This document shows positions 51,897 through 63,840 of a DNA stretch of 64,000 bases, piece by piece. The position numbers and the translations under genes are program-made. Where the stretch lies: assembly GCA_022457155.1 (NCBI GenBank), contig JAJGOT010000163.1, forward strand, positions 1,457,501-1,521,500. Direction: 5' to 3'. Under the pieces are notes generated by a model. It worked only from the letters and a program-made list of their open reading frames with translations, made no database searches and was not told where the DNA came from. The first letter of the stretch is position 1, and the number at the start of each line of letters is the position of its first letter. The stretch is from Cladopsammia gracilis (lineage: Eukaryota; Cnidaria; Anthozoa; Scleractinia; Dendrophylliidae).

Positions 51897-52217
51897 TTGA
51901 AAAATAATCAATATCAAGCGAATTCAACCAAGTATTTAACTTTATCTCATTTGTGGGATCCCTGTGTAACACCAAAGAATTTCCAAAACAAGGATGTTGT
52001 CTTTGACAAAGACACCGCTTTCTTCGCCACCGCTGACGCTCCTATTACTCTTGTCAGAGGAGGTACCATAGACACCACGAATACCCAGATGATGGCAGTA
52101 CGCTGGCGAGCTTTCCAGTTCACGTATCAAGTGAACGAAAGTGAACGCAAAGAATTACGGCCATGTAAACGCTGCTTCGCAGAATTCATATTGAGCAACA
52201 AGAGCTCCAGCAGCTAA
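51897..52217 (+). CDS. 106-codon frame of the tandem unit, copy 1
   Basis: A frame with CVTPKNFQNKDVVFDKDTAF, FATADAPITLVRGG, NTQMMAVRWRAFQFTYQ and a CKRCF end, then a serine tail. The F-A-T-A-D-A-P-I strand followed by an arginine in 'M-M-A-V-R-W-R-A-F' recalls the sensor and arginine-finger part of SF3-type helicases, but this is a weak resemblance. There is no ATG near the start, so it may be a terminal exon. Copies 2 and 3 (54745-55065, 56132-56452) differ at one residue (I or M after GGT). Confidence 0.4.
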   Translation: MKNNQYQANSTKYLTLSHLWDPCVTPKNFQNKDVVFDKDTAFFATADAPITLVRGGTIDTTNTQMMAVRWRAFQFTYQVNESERKELRPCKRCFAEFILSNKSSSS

Positions 52218-52941
52218 ATGTCACGCCGTGTCACGCTACTATAATTCCACGATGCTCGCCTATAAACTCAAATAGCTCCATCCACGTTAAACATTTAGCA
52301 TTTCATGGTATTATTACATAATATACTACTAAAGACAAACATTATCTAAGCTAATTACTGTTTGTAATTTGCCATAGCTGTACATAATTGACGATTCTCA
52401 GCGTGACGACGAAACAAAGAATATATGTCACTGAATCTTTTTATGTCACCAAAAAGCGAGAACCGTTGAAATGTAGTTTATTTACCGTCCAAAAATTAAC
52501 TTTGGGATTCCTAACATGATTATCCTTATTATTTCTCTCTAAGGAGAGTTAACATGCAGTCATATGCGAAAGTAATCGTGAGAAATTAACAATAATCACC
52601 GAGCACCGTGCATGAGAATCGTGAGAAGGACACAAACACACCAGCCCTCCCCCCAAAGACATGTTTTGCCGTGTACAAAAATATTCGTTTATTTTGCTTT
52701 AATACTTTGTACGTCCACCTTTTCTTGTTATAATAGCATCGATTCTTTTAGGAAAACTATCGATTAAAGAGTTTATATACGATATATCAGTCTCTTTGAG
52801 CGTATTCAGCACTCGCTCTTTAAAATCCGAAAATGTTTCTTTTGTTATGTTTCTTGAAATGGCATCATTATCTAGCTAGATTGTACTATTTTTGACGTAT
52901 TTACCTACACTATCATACACTTTCGCACTCGACGATTATTG

Positions 52942-54126
52942 CTGCGGAACGAGCGTAGCGAGTGAGCAGCAACATAATCAGGATTTAAGAGAAATATATG
53001 AGAAAAAAATATAACCTAGGAAAAATCTCGATTTGATCGCTTTTTACCAGAATTCACTGCGCCACGAACACATTTTGGGCCAGAATGCACTGCGCCACGA
53101 ACAATAGCCTCGCTTGCTGCTTCAAGCTCAGTGTTGGCTGCGAGATTTGTAATACAGTATTTTGATCCAACATGTCCCAGTCGAAATCGGAACTGAAGTG
53201 TCGAAGACTACTACGAGTTGAGCGCGGACTGCGAGGCATGGTGATAGGACCGTTGAATGGCAAAGATTTTCGAAGATTGTACGGAATAAAAGACAAATTT
53301 ATTTTGAAATCACTCCGACAGGGGTCGATGCCCGGGGGGGGGGGGGGGGGGGGGTACCCAACAAAGTTTTGTACGGGGATGCTCCGCCCCAAGGTCCAAA
53401 CCCTTACCCTTTCACATACCGATTTTGACAGGAAAAGGTACCCCTTTCATATACCTTTCAATGAAAATGGTACCCCTTTCATATGCCTTTCATTGAAAAT
53501 GGTACCCCTTTCATATACCTTTCATTGAAAATGGTACCCCTTTCATATAGCCTTTACTTGCGTCTGTTTGATGTATTTTGAAAGGCGCTTTTTATATACT
53601 TAAATGGCAGATTTCTTTACCCTTTTTTATACTTCAACTTGTGTTTTCCCTACCTTTTCCTATACTTCGTGAAATCCCTACCCTTTCATATACTTCAACC
53701 TGTGAAATCCCTACCCTTTCATATACCTCCAGCCTCAAAAAGGTACCCCTTTCGGGCGGAGCATCCCCGTATAGCCCATTATAGGGAGTACCCCCCCCCC
53801 CCCGGGGGTCGATGAGACTGAGCTGAGCTGAGCGCTTGGGGACTCGGAACCTGAGCTGAGCTTGGGAGACGCGAACACACAGTAATTAACCTAAGTTTTC
53901 ACACCTTCCTCGTGGTGAACGCGTCCTTTACTCAACAATATTCTACAGACATTGCAGGAACTTGATGCGTGAATTACAAAACAAAATTAGTCTTCTTAGC
54001 TGGAATTTTCGTCGATTCATCCCGGTTACATTTGCTTTGCTTCCCTCTCAATACCAGCGAGACGATAAAACAGCATTGTTACAACAAATTTACCGCAGCA
54101 ATTACTATCTTTTGGATACACTAGTT
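52942..54126. mobile_element. 0.7-kb repeat, copy 2, inserted in unit 2
   Basis: Units 1, 3 and 4 read GACGATTATTG(C/T)ATG-TTTTAG uninterrupted; here CTGCGGAACGAGC... to GGATACACTAGTTG is inserted. It is the same repeat as 1374-2092 and is split by the G-run element at 53331-53804. Confidence 0.8.
53331..53804. mobile_element. G-run TIR element, copy 2, 9-10-bp duplication
   Basis: Ends CCCGGGGGGG...GGTACCC and the inverted GGGAGTACCCCCCC...CCCG. GGGGTCGATG lies on both sides (53321-53330 and 53805-53814), while the empty repeat at 1374-2092 has a single copy. The inside is made of about 30-bp repeats of GGTACCCCTTTCATATACC. Confidence 0.85.
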
Positions 54127-54207
54127 GTATGTTTTAGTTTAGACCTATAACATAGTGTGAAATACCGTGTTCGCTACTAAAAAGCTTGTGTTAAGAAAAA
54201 TACTTCG

Positions 54208-54487
54208 GACAATCGTTATCAAAAACCTTCGACCACTTGACTAAATTTTGATTGATTTTGTACTGCATTAACCCCCTCCCCCCTTCCCACCCCCTATATC
54301 AATGTTGGGTGGTGATTGGAGATACCGGGGGCTTACCAACCGCATGAAGATTGATTTGGGTTCCAAAGTTTAGATCCAACATTGTTATTGGGGGCCCGGG
54401 GGAAGCGAACATCAGCAATGTAGACTGAAAATTGTTAAAAAGTCAATTAAAATATAGGGTGGTCGAAGGTATTTTGCAAACGATTGT
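54208..54487. mobile_element. 280-bp inverted-end element in unit 2
   Basis: Ends AATCGTTATCAAAAACCTTC and the inverted GAAGGTATTTTGCAAACGATT. Units 1 and 3 read CGGACATGTCTG without it. Here it separates CGGAC and GTCTGAG with no duplicated target. A truncated copy begins at the same base in unit 4 (57257). Confidence 0.75.
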
Positions 54488-54744
54488 CTGAGAGAGAATT
54501 CGCAAAGCGTTGTTTATAAGAAGACGTTACAAACATATATGTATTGATAGGCTATGTTGACAGTATTGACAAAATTTTTTTTTAGCTATATCCCTATAGA
54601 CATGAAATATTCGGCATTTTATGTGAAATGACGTCATTTTCTAATATTAACCCCAGGTAATATACCGAAGTGTACAATAATCGTTTTTATTCGGTAATAA
54701 TTTTGAAATTGTTTTTTTTAAAGCAACACAGACATATAATTAAT

Positions 54745-55065
54745 TGAAAAATAATCAATATCAAGCGAATTCAACCAAGTATTTAACTTTTATCTCATTT
54801 GTGGGATCCCTGTGTAACACCAAAGAATTTCCAAAACAAGGATGTTGTCTTTGACAAAGACACCGCTTTCTTCGCCACCGCTGACGCTCCTATTACTCTT
54901 GTCAGAGGAGGCACCATGGACACCACGAATACCCAGATGATGGCAGTACGCTGGCGAGCTTTCCAGTTCACGTATCAAGTGAACGAAAGTGAACGCAAAG
55001 AATTACGGCCATGTAAACGCTGCTTCGCAGAATTCATATTGAGCAACAAGAGCTCCAGCAGTTAA
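54745..55065 (+). CDS. 106-codon frame of the tandem unit, copy 2
   Basis: The same product as 51897-52217, with M for I after GGT. An extra T near 54790 shifts the first 15 codons, so the intact part starts at 54799. Its retention in three units with almost no amino-acid change reflects recent duplication, not necessarily selection. Confidence 0.4.
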
Positions 55066-56131
55066 ATGTCACGCCGTGTCACGCTACTATAATTCCACGA
55101 TGCTCGCCTATAAACTCAAATAGCTCCATCCACGTTAAACATTTAGCATTTCATGGTATTTTTACATAATATACTACTAAAGACAAACATTATCTAAGCT
55201 AATTACTGTTTGTAATTTGCCATAGCTGAACATAATTGACGATTCTCAGCGTGACGACGAAACAAAGAATATATGTCACTGAATCTTTTTATGTCACCAA
55301 AAAGCAAGAACCGTTGAAATGTAGTTTATTTACCGTCCAAAAATTAACTTTGGGATTCCTAACATGATTATCCTTATTATTTCTCTCTAAGGAGAGTTAA
55401 CATGCAGTCATATGCGAAAGTAATCGTGAGAAATTAACAATAATCACCGAGCACCGTGCATGAGAATCGTGAGAAGGACACAAACACACCAGCCCTCCCC
55501 CCAAAGACATGTTTTGCCGTGTACAAAAATATTCGTTTATTTTGCTTTAATACTTTGTACGTCCACCTTTTCTTGTTATAATAGCATCGATTCTTTTAGG
55601 AAAACTATCGATTAAAGAGTTTATATACGATATATCAGTCTCTTTGAGCGTATTCAGCACTCGCTCTTTAAAATCCGAAAATGTTTCTTTTGTTATGTTT
55701 CTTGAAATGGCATCATTATCTAGCTAGATTGTACTATTTTTGACGTATTTACCTACACTATCATACACTTTCGCACTCGACGATTATTGTATGTTTTAGT
55801 TTAGACCTATAACATAGTGTGAAATACCGTGTTCGCTACTTAAAAGCTTGTGTTAAGAAAAATACTTCGGACATGTCTGAGAGAGAATTCGCAAAGCGTT
55901 GTTTATAAGAAGACGTTACAAACATATATGTATTGATAGGCTATGTTGACAGTATTGACAAAATTTTTTTTAGCTATATCCCTATAGACATGAAATATTC
56001 GGCATTTTATGTGAAATGACGTCATTTTCTAACATTAACCCCAGGTAATATACCGAAGTGTACAATAATCGTTTTTATTCTGTAATAATTTTGAAATTAT
56101 TTTTTTTAAAGCAACACAGACATATAATTAA

Positions 56132-56452
56132 TTGAAAAATAATCAATATCAAGCGAATTCAACCAAGTATTTAACTTTATCTCATTTGTGGGATCCCTGT
56201 GTAACACCAAAGAATTTCCAAAACAAGGATGTTGTCTTTGACAAAGACACCGCTTTCTTCGCCACCGCTGACGCTCCTATTACTCTTGTCAGAGGAGGTA
56301 CCATGGACACCACGAATACCCAGATGATGGCAGTACGCTGGCGAGCTTTCCAGTTCACGTATCAAGTGAACGAAAGTGAACGCAAAGAATTACGGCCATG
56401 TAAACGCTGCTTCGCAGAATTCATATTGAGCAACAAGAGCTCCAGCAGCTAA
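56132..56452 (+). CDS. 106-codon frame of the tandem unit, copy 3
   Basis: Full-length copy with GGTMDTT. Otherwise identical at the protein level to copy 1. Same weak resemblance to an SF3 helicase end; function unknown. Confidence 0.4.
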   Translation: MKNNQYQANSTKYLTLSHLWDPCVTPKNFQNKDVVFDKDTAFFATADAPITLVRGGTMDTTNTQMMAVRWRAFQFTYQVNESERKELRPCKRCFAEFILSNKSSSS

Positions 56453-57256
56453 ATGTCACGCCGTGTCACGCTACTATAATTCCACGATGCTCGCATATAA
56501 ACTCAAATAGCTCCATCCACGTTAAACATTTAGCATTTCATGGTGTTATTACATAATATACTACTAAAGACAAACATTATCTAAGCTAATTACTGTTTGT
56601 AATTTGCCATAGCTGAACATAATTGACGATTCTCAGCGTGACGACGAAACAAAGAATATATGTCACTGAATCTTTTTATGTCACCAAAAAGCGAGAACCG
56701 TTGAAATGTAGTTTATTTACCGTCCAAAAATTAACTTTGGGATTCCTAACATGATTATCCTTATTATTTCTCTCTAAGGAGAGTTAACATGCAGTCATAT
56801 GCGAAAGTAATCGTGAGAAATTAACAATAATCACCGAGCACCGTGCATGAGAATCGTGAGAAGGACACAAACACACCAGCCCTCCCTCCAAAGACATGTT
56901 TTGCCGTGTACAAAAATATTCGTTTATTTTGCTTTAATACTTTGTACGTCCACCTTTTCTTGTTATAATAGCATCGATTCTTTTAGGAAAACTATCGATT
57001 AAAGAGTTTATATACGATATATCAGTCTCTTTGAGCGTATTCAGCACTCGCTCTTTAAAATCCGAAAATGTTTCTTTTGTTATGTTTCTTGAAATGGCAT
57101 CATTATCTAGCTAGATTGTACTATTTTTGACGTATTTACCTACACTATCATACACTTTCGCACTCGACGATTATTGTATGTTTTAGTTTAGACCTATAAC
57201 ATGGTGTGAAATACCGTGTTCGCTACTTAAAAGCTTGTGTTAAGAAAAATACTTCG

Positions 57257-57490
57257 GACAATCGTTATCAAAAACCTTCGACCACTTGACTAAATTTTGA
57301 TTGATTTTGTACTGCATTAACCCCCTCCCCCCTTCCCACCCCCTATATCAATGTTGGGTGGTGATTGGAGATACCGGGGGCTTGCCAACCGCATGAAGAT
57401 TGATTTGGGTTCCAAAGTTTAGATCCAACATTGTTATTGGGGGCCCGGGGGAAGCGAACATCAGCAATGTAGACTGAAAATTGTTTATTT
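57257..57490. mobile_element. truncated copy of the inverted-end element, array end
   Basis: Identical to 54208-54445 up to CTGAAAATTGTT, then diverges (TATTTCCGATTTG). The right terminus is missing. It marks the end of the tandem array. Confidence 0.75.
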
Positions 57491-58815
57491 CCGATTTGAT
57501 AGCCTTGTCGGATAAATGACCACAACTTGCTTCTCATTGGCTAAAATATATTGCCGACTCGCTTAACCTATCTGGTTTGGTGACTTAAATTTGAGGAGAC
57601 TTTAATTTAATTAAGCTGACTCGCTTAACTTTAACCTTAAACCAACTCTTTTCGCGACATTTCCGGTTGTCACTCGCGACTGCAAAAATCGGTCGTCAAG
57701 GTTAATCGTCCCGGGTAGACAAGGTATTGCAGAACATTCATGCCAATTTTTAGAATTTTCAATCAAATCAGTTGCAACCTGTAAGTAAACGAACTTAAAA
57801 TATTCACCCGTATACGGACTTCTATTTTATGAAAGGGGTGAATCAGGCGATCTGTTTTTAGTCATATGGGAACTTTGACTGAGTCAAAGCTTTAATTTTA
57901 GTTGTATTCACTACGCTTGATAGCTGCGTGGAGCTAATTAAAACCACTCGTATTACTTACTAATCAGGTTAAAAGTGACATCAAATATTCTAGATATGGC
58001 TTGCGAAAACGTTGGTGGCTTCCAGAAGCGGTATTTTACCACGTTATCCGTCGACCTCGCCGTTCTACTCAACAACAACAACAACAACAAAATTTATTCA
58101 TTATTACCATTTTGTGCAAGTGTTACCTATTAAAATAATAATAAACAGCTAAATTGAAGGAAATGAAGATATAATGGAATGATATAATTTCTTATTATGT
58201 TTCTTTCGCCTTTCAAATCCTTGTAAAACGTGAGGGCTGAACATTTATTATCGCTTATATCAAAACACAAACTTTCCCGTGGGAACATATGATATAAAAA
58301 GACGCAAAAAGTGATAACATCTAAGAATTTCGATTAGAAAATACGCATATACATAGATGAAATTTAACCCATTGACAGCCGCATTTATTATCTCATTATC
58401 ACGACACGAAAGAGTGACGCGATTAACCTGCCAATTTTCACAATTTTCAGTCCAATAAGCTTAATAAAAACGTAATGACAGACGTGCGGCTTCTAGTGAA
58501 TGTTAATTTCCAAGATGAAATCTTTTGTGAATTTTTACCCTTTAAACACTATGATGACCAGAAAAGTAATTTTGTTCTCTGATATTTCAGCGGTAAATTT
58601 GATAGTAGAGTGAAATTTATTAGCTTCGTCGAGCGCGGAAAACGTCAAAGCTCAACTCACGCAGATCACTGTAACTAAGCCTAGAAACTAGAGGTTACAA
58701 ATTGTAATGATAATGCTGCGAGCAGATGCTGGGCAGTAAAACATAACGGAAACAGTAAATTTACATACAGATTTCAAAATTGCAATCGAATTACATTCCA
58801 TATAAGTTGTTCTTT
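57491..58815. other. no recognised gene
   Basis: AT-rich, no supported coding frame. It contains a (CAA)n tract at 58068-58089. Confidence 0.5.
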
Positions 58816-59292
58816 GTGATCCATTGTTCAATCGGCAAACTCTGAGCACGTAACAACGCTGAAAAACTCATAGAACAAACATTGCCTTCCCCGCGAAATG
58901 TCACTATATCGTTCGTGACCTTGATGAATGCTCTTTGTGATCCATTGTCCGCGTAACAACACACTTGAATTATTTAACGACTGCGTACCGCGTACCGCGT
59001 ACCGCGTAGCAAGAAAAAATATTGCCCTGTCCTCTTGGATTATTTAACGACTGCGTACCTCGTACCGCGAAGGCAAGAAAATATGTTGTCTTGTCATGTC
59101 TTCATATGACACTGCGTGCCGCGTACAGACTTTTTCCCTGAGGCACTCGAAATGGCAGGGTATTCTGCAGTTACTCTGGTCCATTGTTCAATCGGCAAAC
59201 TTTGAGCACATAACAACGCTGAGAAAAACTCATAAAAAAACATTGTCTTCCCCGTGAAATGTCATTAAATTGTTCGTGACCTTGATGAATGA
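58816..59292 (+). repeat. direct repeats around a GCGTACC microsatellite
   Basis: 58820-58932 and 59178-59290 match (CCATTGTTCAATCGGCAAAC, ...GTTCGTGACCTTGATGAATG). Between them TTATTTAACGACTGCGTACC occurs twice with an array of GCGTACC (58983-59008). No coding frame. Confidence 0.8.
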
Positions 59293-59754
59293 TTCCAGCA
59301 ACAAATAAGTTTGAATTTGGCATGATACATTTGAAAATATCGAAGAAGCGAAGAAAAGCGAGGATGTGCTATGGACGGATATGGATAGCGAAAGATGCAT
59401 CCAGATCCAGGCGCATCTAAGTTATGATGACACCGCTGGACGTACGCTTGCTCAAAATCATCGTGACAAACATCAAAATCGAGGCTGCAGCAGCATAACA
59501 TAAAGCACATGGAACCCAAACAACCACAGGCAAACCAAAGATTAGTGTGCTACTCGCCTGGGGGCTTGCAGCAACAAGTGACAACCCACAAATCCTGCTC
59601 GTCGCTAAAAGCATTTTAGCCTAGCTTAAGAATAAGTCTACCCCAAGAATGTGCCTGAGGGATTTTATCTTTCAGATCAAAATAAAGATATAAGAGGCCT
59701 TTTGTTCTAAATGTTGTCGTTTCCTTTGATCATTGGAAGAAATATAGTATTAAC

Positions 59755-62700
59755 CAGAGGAGGTTGGACACGGGCCGAAAAGCATCATGGGATGAATTTT
59801 CGTTTTCAGCGACACTCGTTCAGTTTCAAACGAACCTTCGAGCTGTGAGGACCTCGAGGAACTACAAATTTTCAGACTTTTAGCCGCCATGGAAGTACAA
59901 ATCGGCCTAAATTGAAGGTTATGCGATTACTCTTGTATAGATACCATTTATTTTTACAACTGAATAACTTGAGGTATAATTCTACGCCGATCGAAAGACT
60001 TAATCGTGCACCGACTACAAATTTTAGCCACAACAAGCACAAATCGGCCTACTTAGCAGGGTTTTAAGCCGGTTGATCGATCGAAAGACTTATTAAAGCA
60101 AGGCTGCACGACGAATTCGAACCGAGGAATATTTTGTAACGAAAGCTATGAGCTTAAATCACGGAATTACCAAGGTTGGTAACCACAACAATCGATCGTT
60201 GCATTTTATAGTCCTCTTGTCGGCCGCTCTTGAGTTTCAATGTTATAACTTTGAAATACACGAAGGCAATTTTGTTGTACGGAATGCTGGATTTGTATTG
60301 TTACGAAGTATAAGTACATAAATAAATAAATAATAAAACTGTAAAATCGTGCGAAACAACAAATATAATCAATGAAATCAATAATAAGTTTACATCATGT
60401 GAAACAACAAATAATCAATGAAATCATAGTAAGTTTACACAGATTATTCCTTGTTAAAAAATTCAGGAGGAAAACATGATTTAAAAACCTAATGGAAATA
60501 AAGCAGTGACTAACATACATTTTTGCATCTGAATTCAAGAACCATCCTTCTAGAAAGAAATCCAATTCTGGTCAAAAAGACCTGGTAGAAAATTGTGACT
60601 AGGAGGACCTCAGTTAAAAAGGAATTCAAACTTCTAGGCTTGAAAATGAAAATGCAGAGTGTTTTCAGGCACTCTACTCTAATTTGTGGCAAAACAATTC
60701 GAATGTAATTAGAGCACAACAATCAGGACTGTGCACATGAGAACAAGTATATGTTCTTTCACTTGAGAACAAGTCCTAGGTAATTTATAACAAATGTGCA
60801 ATGGCCTATCTCATAAGCAACCAGAATTTGGAAAGGTGGTTGCTTAGGAAGGATGTTTGCTTATGAAAGTCAAAGTACAACAATAGTGAATGGTTGCTGA
60901 ACAGGAGCAAACTGTAGTTGTTCCAATAATTTTAAGAACTTTCCTACCAGACAGATAATTCTTAATGAGGTATTTATGTAAGCCATTAAACAATTCCCCC
61001 AAAACTTAAATGCCAATTAGTGGTAGAGCAAGGAAAGAAGTGTTGAAATGTTTCTATTTTTAAGCAGAACTATTTTCACTACAAGCTCCCTCATCCTACT
61101 TCATGGTTTTATTGAGCAATTAAAAAAGTAAATGAACCCTTTTGAGAAGTTGGTACAGAAATGGGAAACAGAAACAGAAATTTCACCTGCTGGCTTACAG
61201 AAACGCCCGCCCCCCCCACCCTCCACCCTTGCCATCCCTGATAATCATTCAAGGAATACCCAGGGGCATAGCTAGGAGGGTCCTGGGATGTCCATGACCC
61301 CCCCTTTGTGAGATAATTTTAGTAAAACACAGCGTGGATGCCGACATGACAATCTGGTAAGTACCCTGGGTGTGACACAGTGTGACACCCCCTTTGAAAA
61401 ATACTAGCTACACCCCTGCACAACATAGTTAAATGGAGTAGATCAGGAGCCCGTTGATATTATAACAGAAAACAATTAATAGTAATCAAAATAATTATAG
61501 CAATTCATAACTGATACAAAAGCTCCAACAAATATCCAGTGTGCCAAACTTTCCCCTGACTATGAAGGTTATTTGAGATTTTCTTTGTGGGTGTGCCAGG
61601 ATTTCTGCAGGCGGTCAGACCAAATTCGAAGACAACCCGATCTATTCCGAAGATGTTCCGAAGAATTCAGAAGTTTCCATGGACCTCAATCCTCCGCTTT
61701 ATAATATCCAGCTGTAATAATGTTATATGTATTATTGTAATGTTCAGAATGATAAAAACCTACAAAAAGTGCTAAATTTTCATTAACATAACTATATTTT
61801 TAATTCGATCATGTGATCAGTTAAGGCTGATAGCTCAAATCTGTAAGTCAGGAGTGAGAAATTGCTCCATAGGCGTGAGTTGGTATGAGATTGGAGTTTT
61901 GGACTCGCAGGCATGAGACTTGGCAGGTATGTTCTATGCCACCATGCAGAACTTAAGTATAATAAGTTTTCATTGTCAACTGAAGACAAAAGTAAGCAAC
62001 CCGAGGCTGCTGTGCATTTCTAGCAGGCTACTGTTAGAGCACAATCCATCAAATATGGGTATAGAAAATTATTAATATTTATCTTAGGAATCAACAAAGA
62101 AATATATTTAACAGACTAATTAAATCATTGATGCATTTTGTCTATACAAGTTTAAAATTTTATTTATGTAATAACACCTTATTATATATAATTATCTGCT
62201 AAAATATGAAACAACTGACAATATGGGGGCTTACTCAATGACAATAATTCACAGTTCTCAACCCAATTGTAAGAGCCTTGGATTTTTGCTAAGAGCAGGG
62301 CTTATTACAAGACATGATAATGACAGACCAAAACCCTCACTGCCATGCCTCAAGCCCCAATATTTTGGGCCAAGCAATAAAAATGTAATTCTTGTTTGGC
62401 TGCTATTTTCAGGAAAAAGAGAAGACTGAATGGCTCCACATTTTGCTGTTGAACCTAGAAAAAGAATAGACTTCTTTAGGAAGCCACTCCAATTATAATT
62501 ATAATATGAAAAGAAAACAATAACAAACATATAAGCCTTAAGTTATTAAGGTTATAAAAGCTCATATATAAATTGCAATGTTCAACTCTCATGATTAGAG
62601 TGTAGATATGAATCAAATATCATGTTTTTCCTCAGAAGACAGAAACTTTGATCTCAAAAGGTCGAAGCAACCTTAGAAATTACAGTACGCACACTTGTGA

Positions 62701-63168
62701 TAACCTGCGAAAATGACTGAACTTTAATCGCAAATAACAGGAAATTGGTAAGAGGTACGATGTGGTACGACGTCCTAAATTAAAAGAATAACGTTTTCTA
62801 CAAAAGATGGTGCGATTTTCGTGGCTAGAACCCAGACGATATAGCGTCAAGAAACGAACGCGTTGGTTGACTACACAACGTGGACGAAAGCCGTCATATT
62901 GGACCGGCTTGCGAGGAAGCCTAATAATACCGAATTCTACAACAAAAGTTGTAATATAAACAAGTAAATACAAAAAGTAGCAACATACCTTTCATGAAAA
63001 CTCCTTTACTGGAAAAAGCGGACTTCATATTTGAAGAAAAACACACTAAAAAACCATGAAATGTTGCGTGGAGAAATTCTCGCAGAAAAGACTGTGAATG
63101 AATACGTTGATCTGATTGGTCGACTACTCCTACCAGGATACCTTTCGGCCCGTGTCCAACCTCCTCTG
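59755..63168. mobile_element. 3.4-kb TIR DNA transposon with perfect 9-bp duplication
   Basis: The ends are CAGAGGAGGTTGGACACGGG and the inverted CCCGTGTCCAACCTCCTCTG. AGTATTAAC occurs at 59746-59754 and 63169-63177. No recognisable transposase was found inside. A short ATG-containing candidate first exon with a donor (ATGAAAG|GTATGT) lies near the right end on the minus strand. The interior is AT-rich and contains a few C-runs (61208-61222) and remnants of other elements. The 9-bp size matches 35298-38763 and several MITEs in this window. Confidence 0.85.
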
Positions 63169-63237
63169 AGTATTAACAGTGTCTTCATCACGACCCCCGG
63201 GGTCACGACTGCAGTAAAAGATTCTAAGATCCAAGTA

Positions 63238-63456
63238 TTATGCGATAGTCACGGTTATATATTGGAATAGTGGGATCTTGCAATTGTTTTTTAATAGCTC
63301 CTCAGAGTTTATTCCGCATTTAAGTGTAATGTGTTTCTCGGAGCTAGGCAGTATCTCCATTGTAAGTATAGCGTCATTACATCCGGTTTGAAATATTTGA
63401 ATTTCCAGCATGATAGCTGTATACTCTTTATCAAGTTTCTCGGAAAATGACATCAT
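63238..63456 (-). pseudogene. unrecognised gene fragment, paralogue of 50521-50690
   Basis: The frame MMSFSEKLDKEYTAIMLEIQ, then IFQTGCNDAILTMEILPSSE, then KHITLKCGINSEELL. The plus-strand copy at 50521-50690 is near-identical and lies next to a helicase relic. No domain is recognised. Two copies in opposite orientation in one window suggest a mobile or repeatedly copied source. Confidence 0.5.
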
Positions 63457-63529
63457 GAAACTTAGCGCCCCAATTTTTCAGATTAAAAAATTTGTACTAA
63501 AGTAATCAAACATGCGGGATTCCTGACCG

Positions 63530-63840
63530 CAGTATTTTTCAAAACCTTTTTCTGATCCGAGATACAATCGACTATGTAAACCATAAACAGCTTTCGCCGC
63601 TGTTATTAGCCTGGATCAGGAAACGCCTTTCGACCGGGTTAATCACGGCTTTTTGCAACGCGCTTTGGAGCACTTTAATTTCCAAAATTTCCGGCGCTGG
63701 GTAAACATTGTTTACACCAATATATTACCTCGTGCGTTATAAACAATGGATAGCTCTCGTCGGCCTTTTCGCTCGAACGGGGAGTTAGACAAGGTTGTCC
63801 GTTGTTGCATTATTATTCAGTATTATTTTATTTTGTATTA
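63530..63840 (+). pseudogene. LINE reverse transcriptase fragment
   Basis: Plus-strand translation gives FDRVNHGFLQRALEHFNFQN, FRRWVNIVYTNIL, then the equivalent of 'R-G-V-R-Q-G-C-P-L' in another frame (GELDKVVRCC). The 'D-Q-E-K-A-F-D-R-V' block and the 'G-x-x-Q-G-C-P' block are RT motifs of L1- or Tx1-like LINEs. Frameshifts and a stop make it a relic cut by the window end. Confidence 0.65.

Larger units (their letters stand above)
50827..57257 (+). repeat. tandem array of about four 1.39-kb units
   Basis: Units start at 50827, 52216, 55064 and 56451 (AAATGTCACGCCGTG). Spacings are 1389, 2848 (with insertions) and 1387 bp. The units differ by scattered single bases only. Each contains a Tc1-type transposase tail on the minus strand; the first three contain the 106-codon frame on the plus strand. 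The fourth ends at the insertion site at 57257. Confidence 0.92.

Noticed and set aside
50827..57257. CRISPR-like or satellite array
   Set aside because: Units are 1.39 kb with coding remnants and insertions; repeat and spacer sizes do not fit CRISPR, and the host is eukaryotic.
63006..63270. 66- and 79-codon frames across the right end of the 3.4-kb element
   Set aside because: They read through the TIR and the target duplication and have no recognisable motif; overlapping chance frames on both strands.
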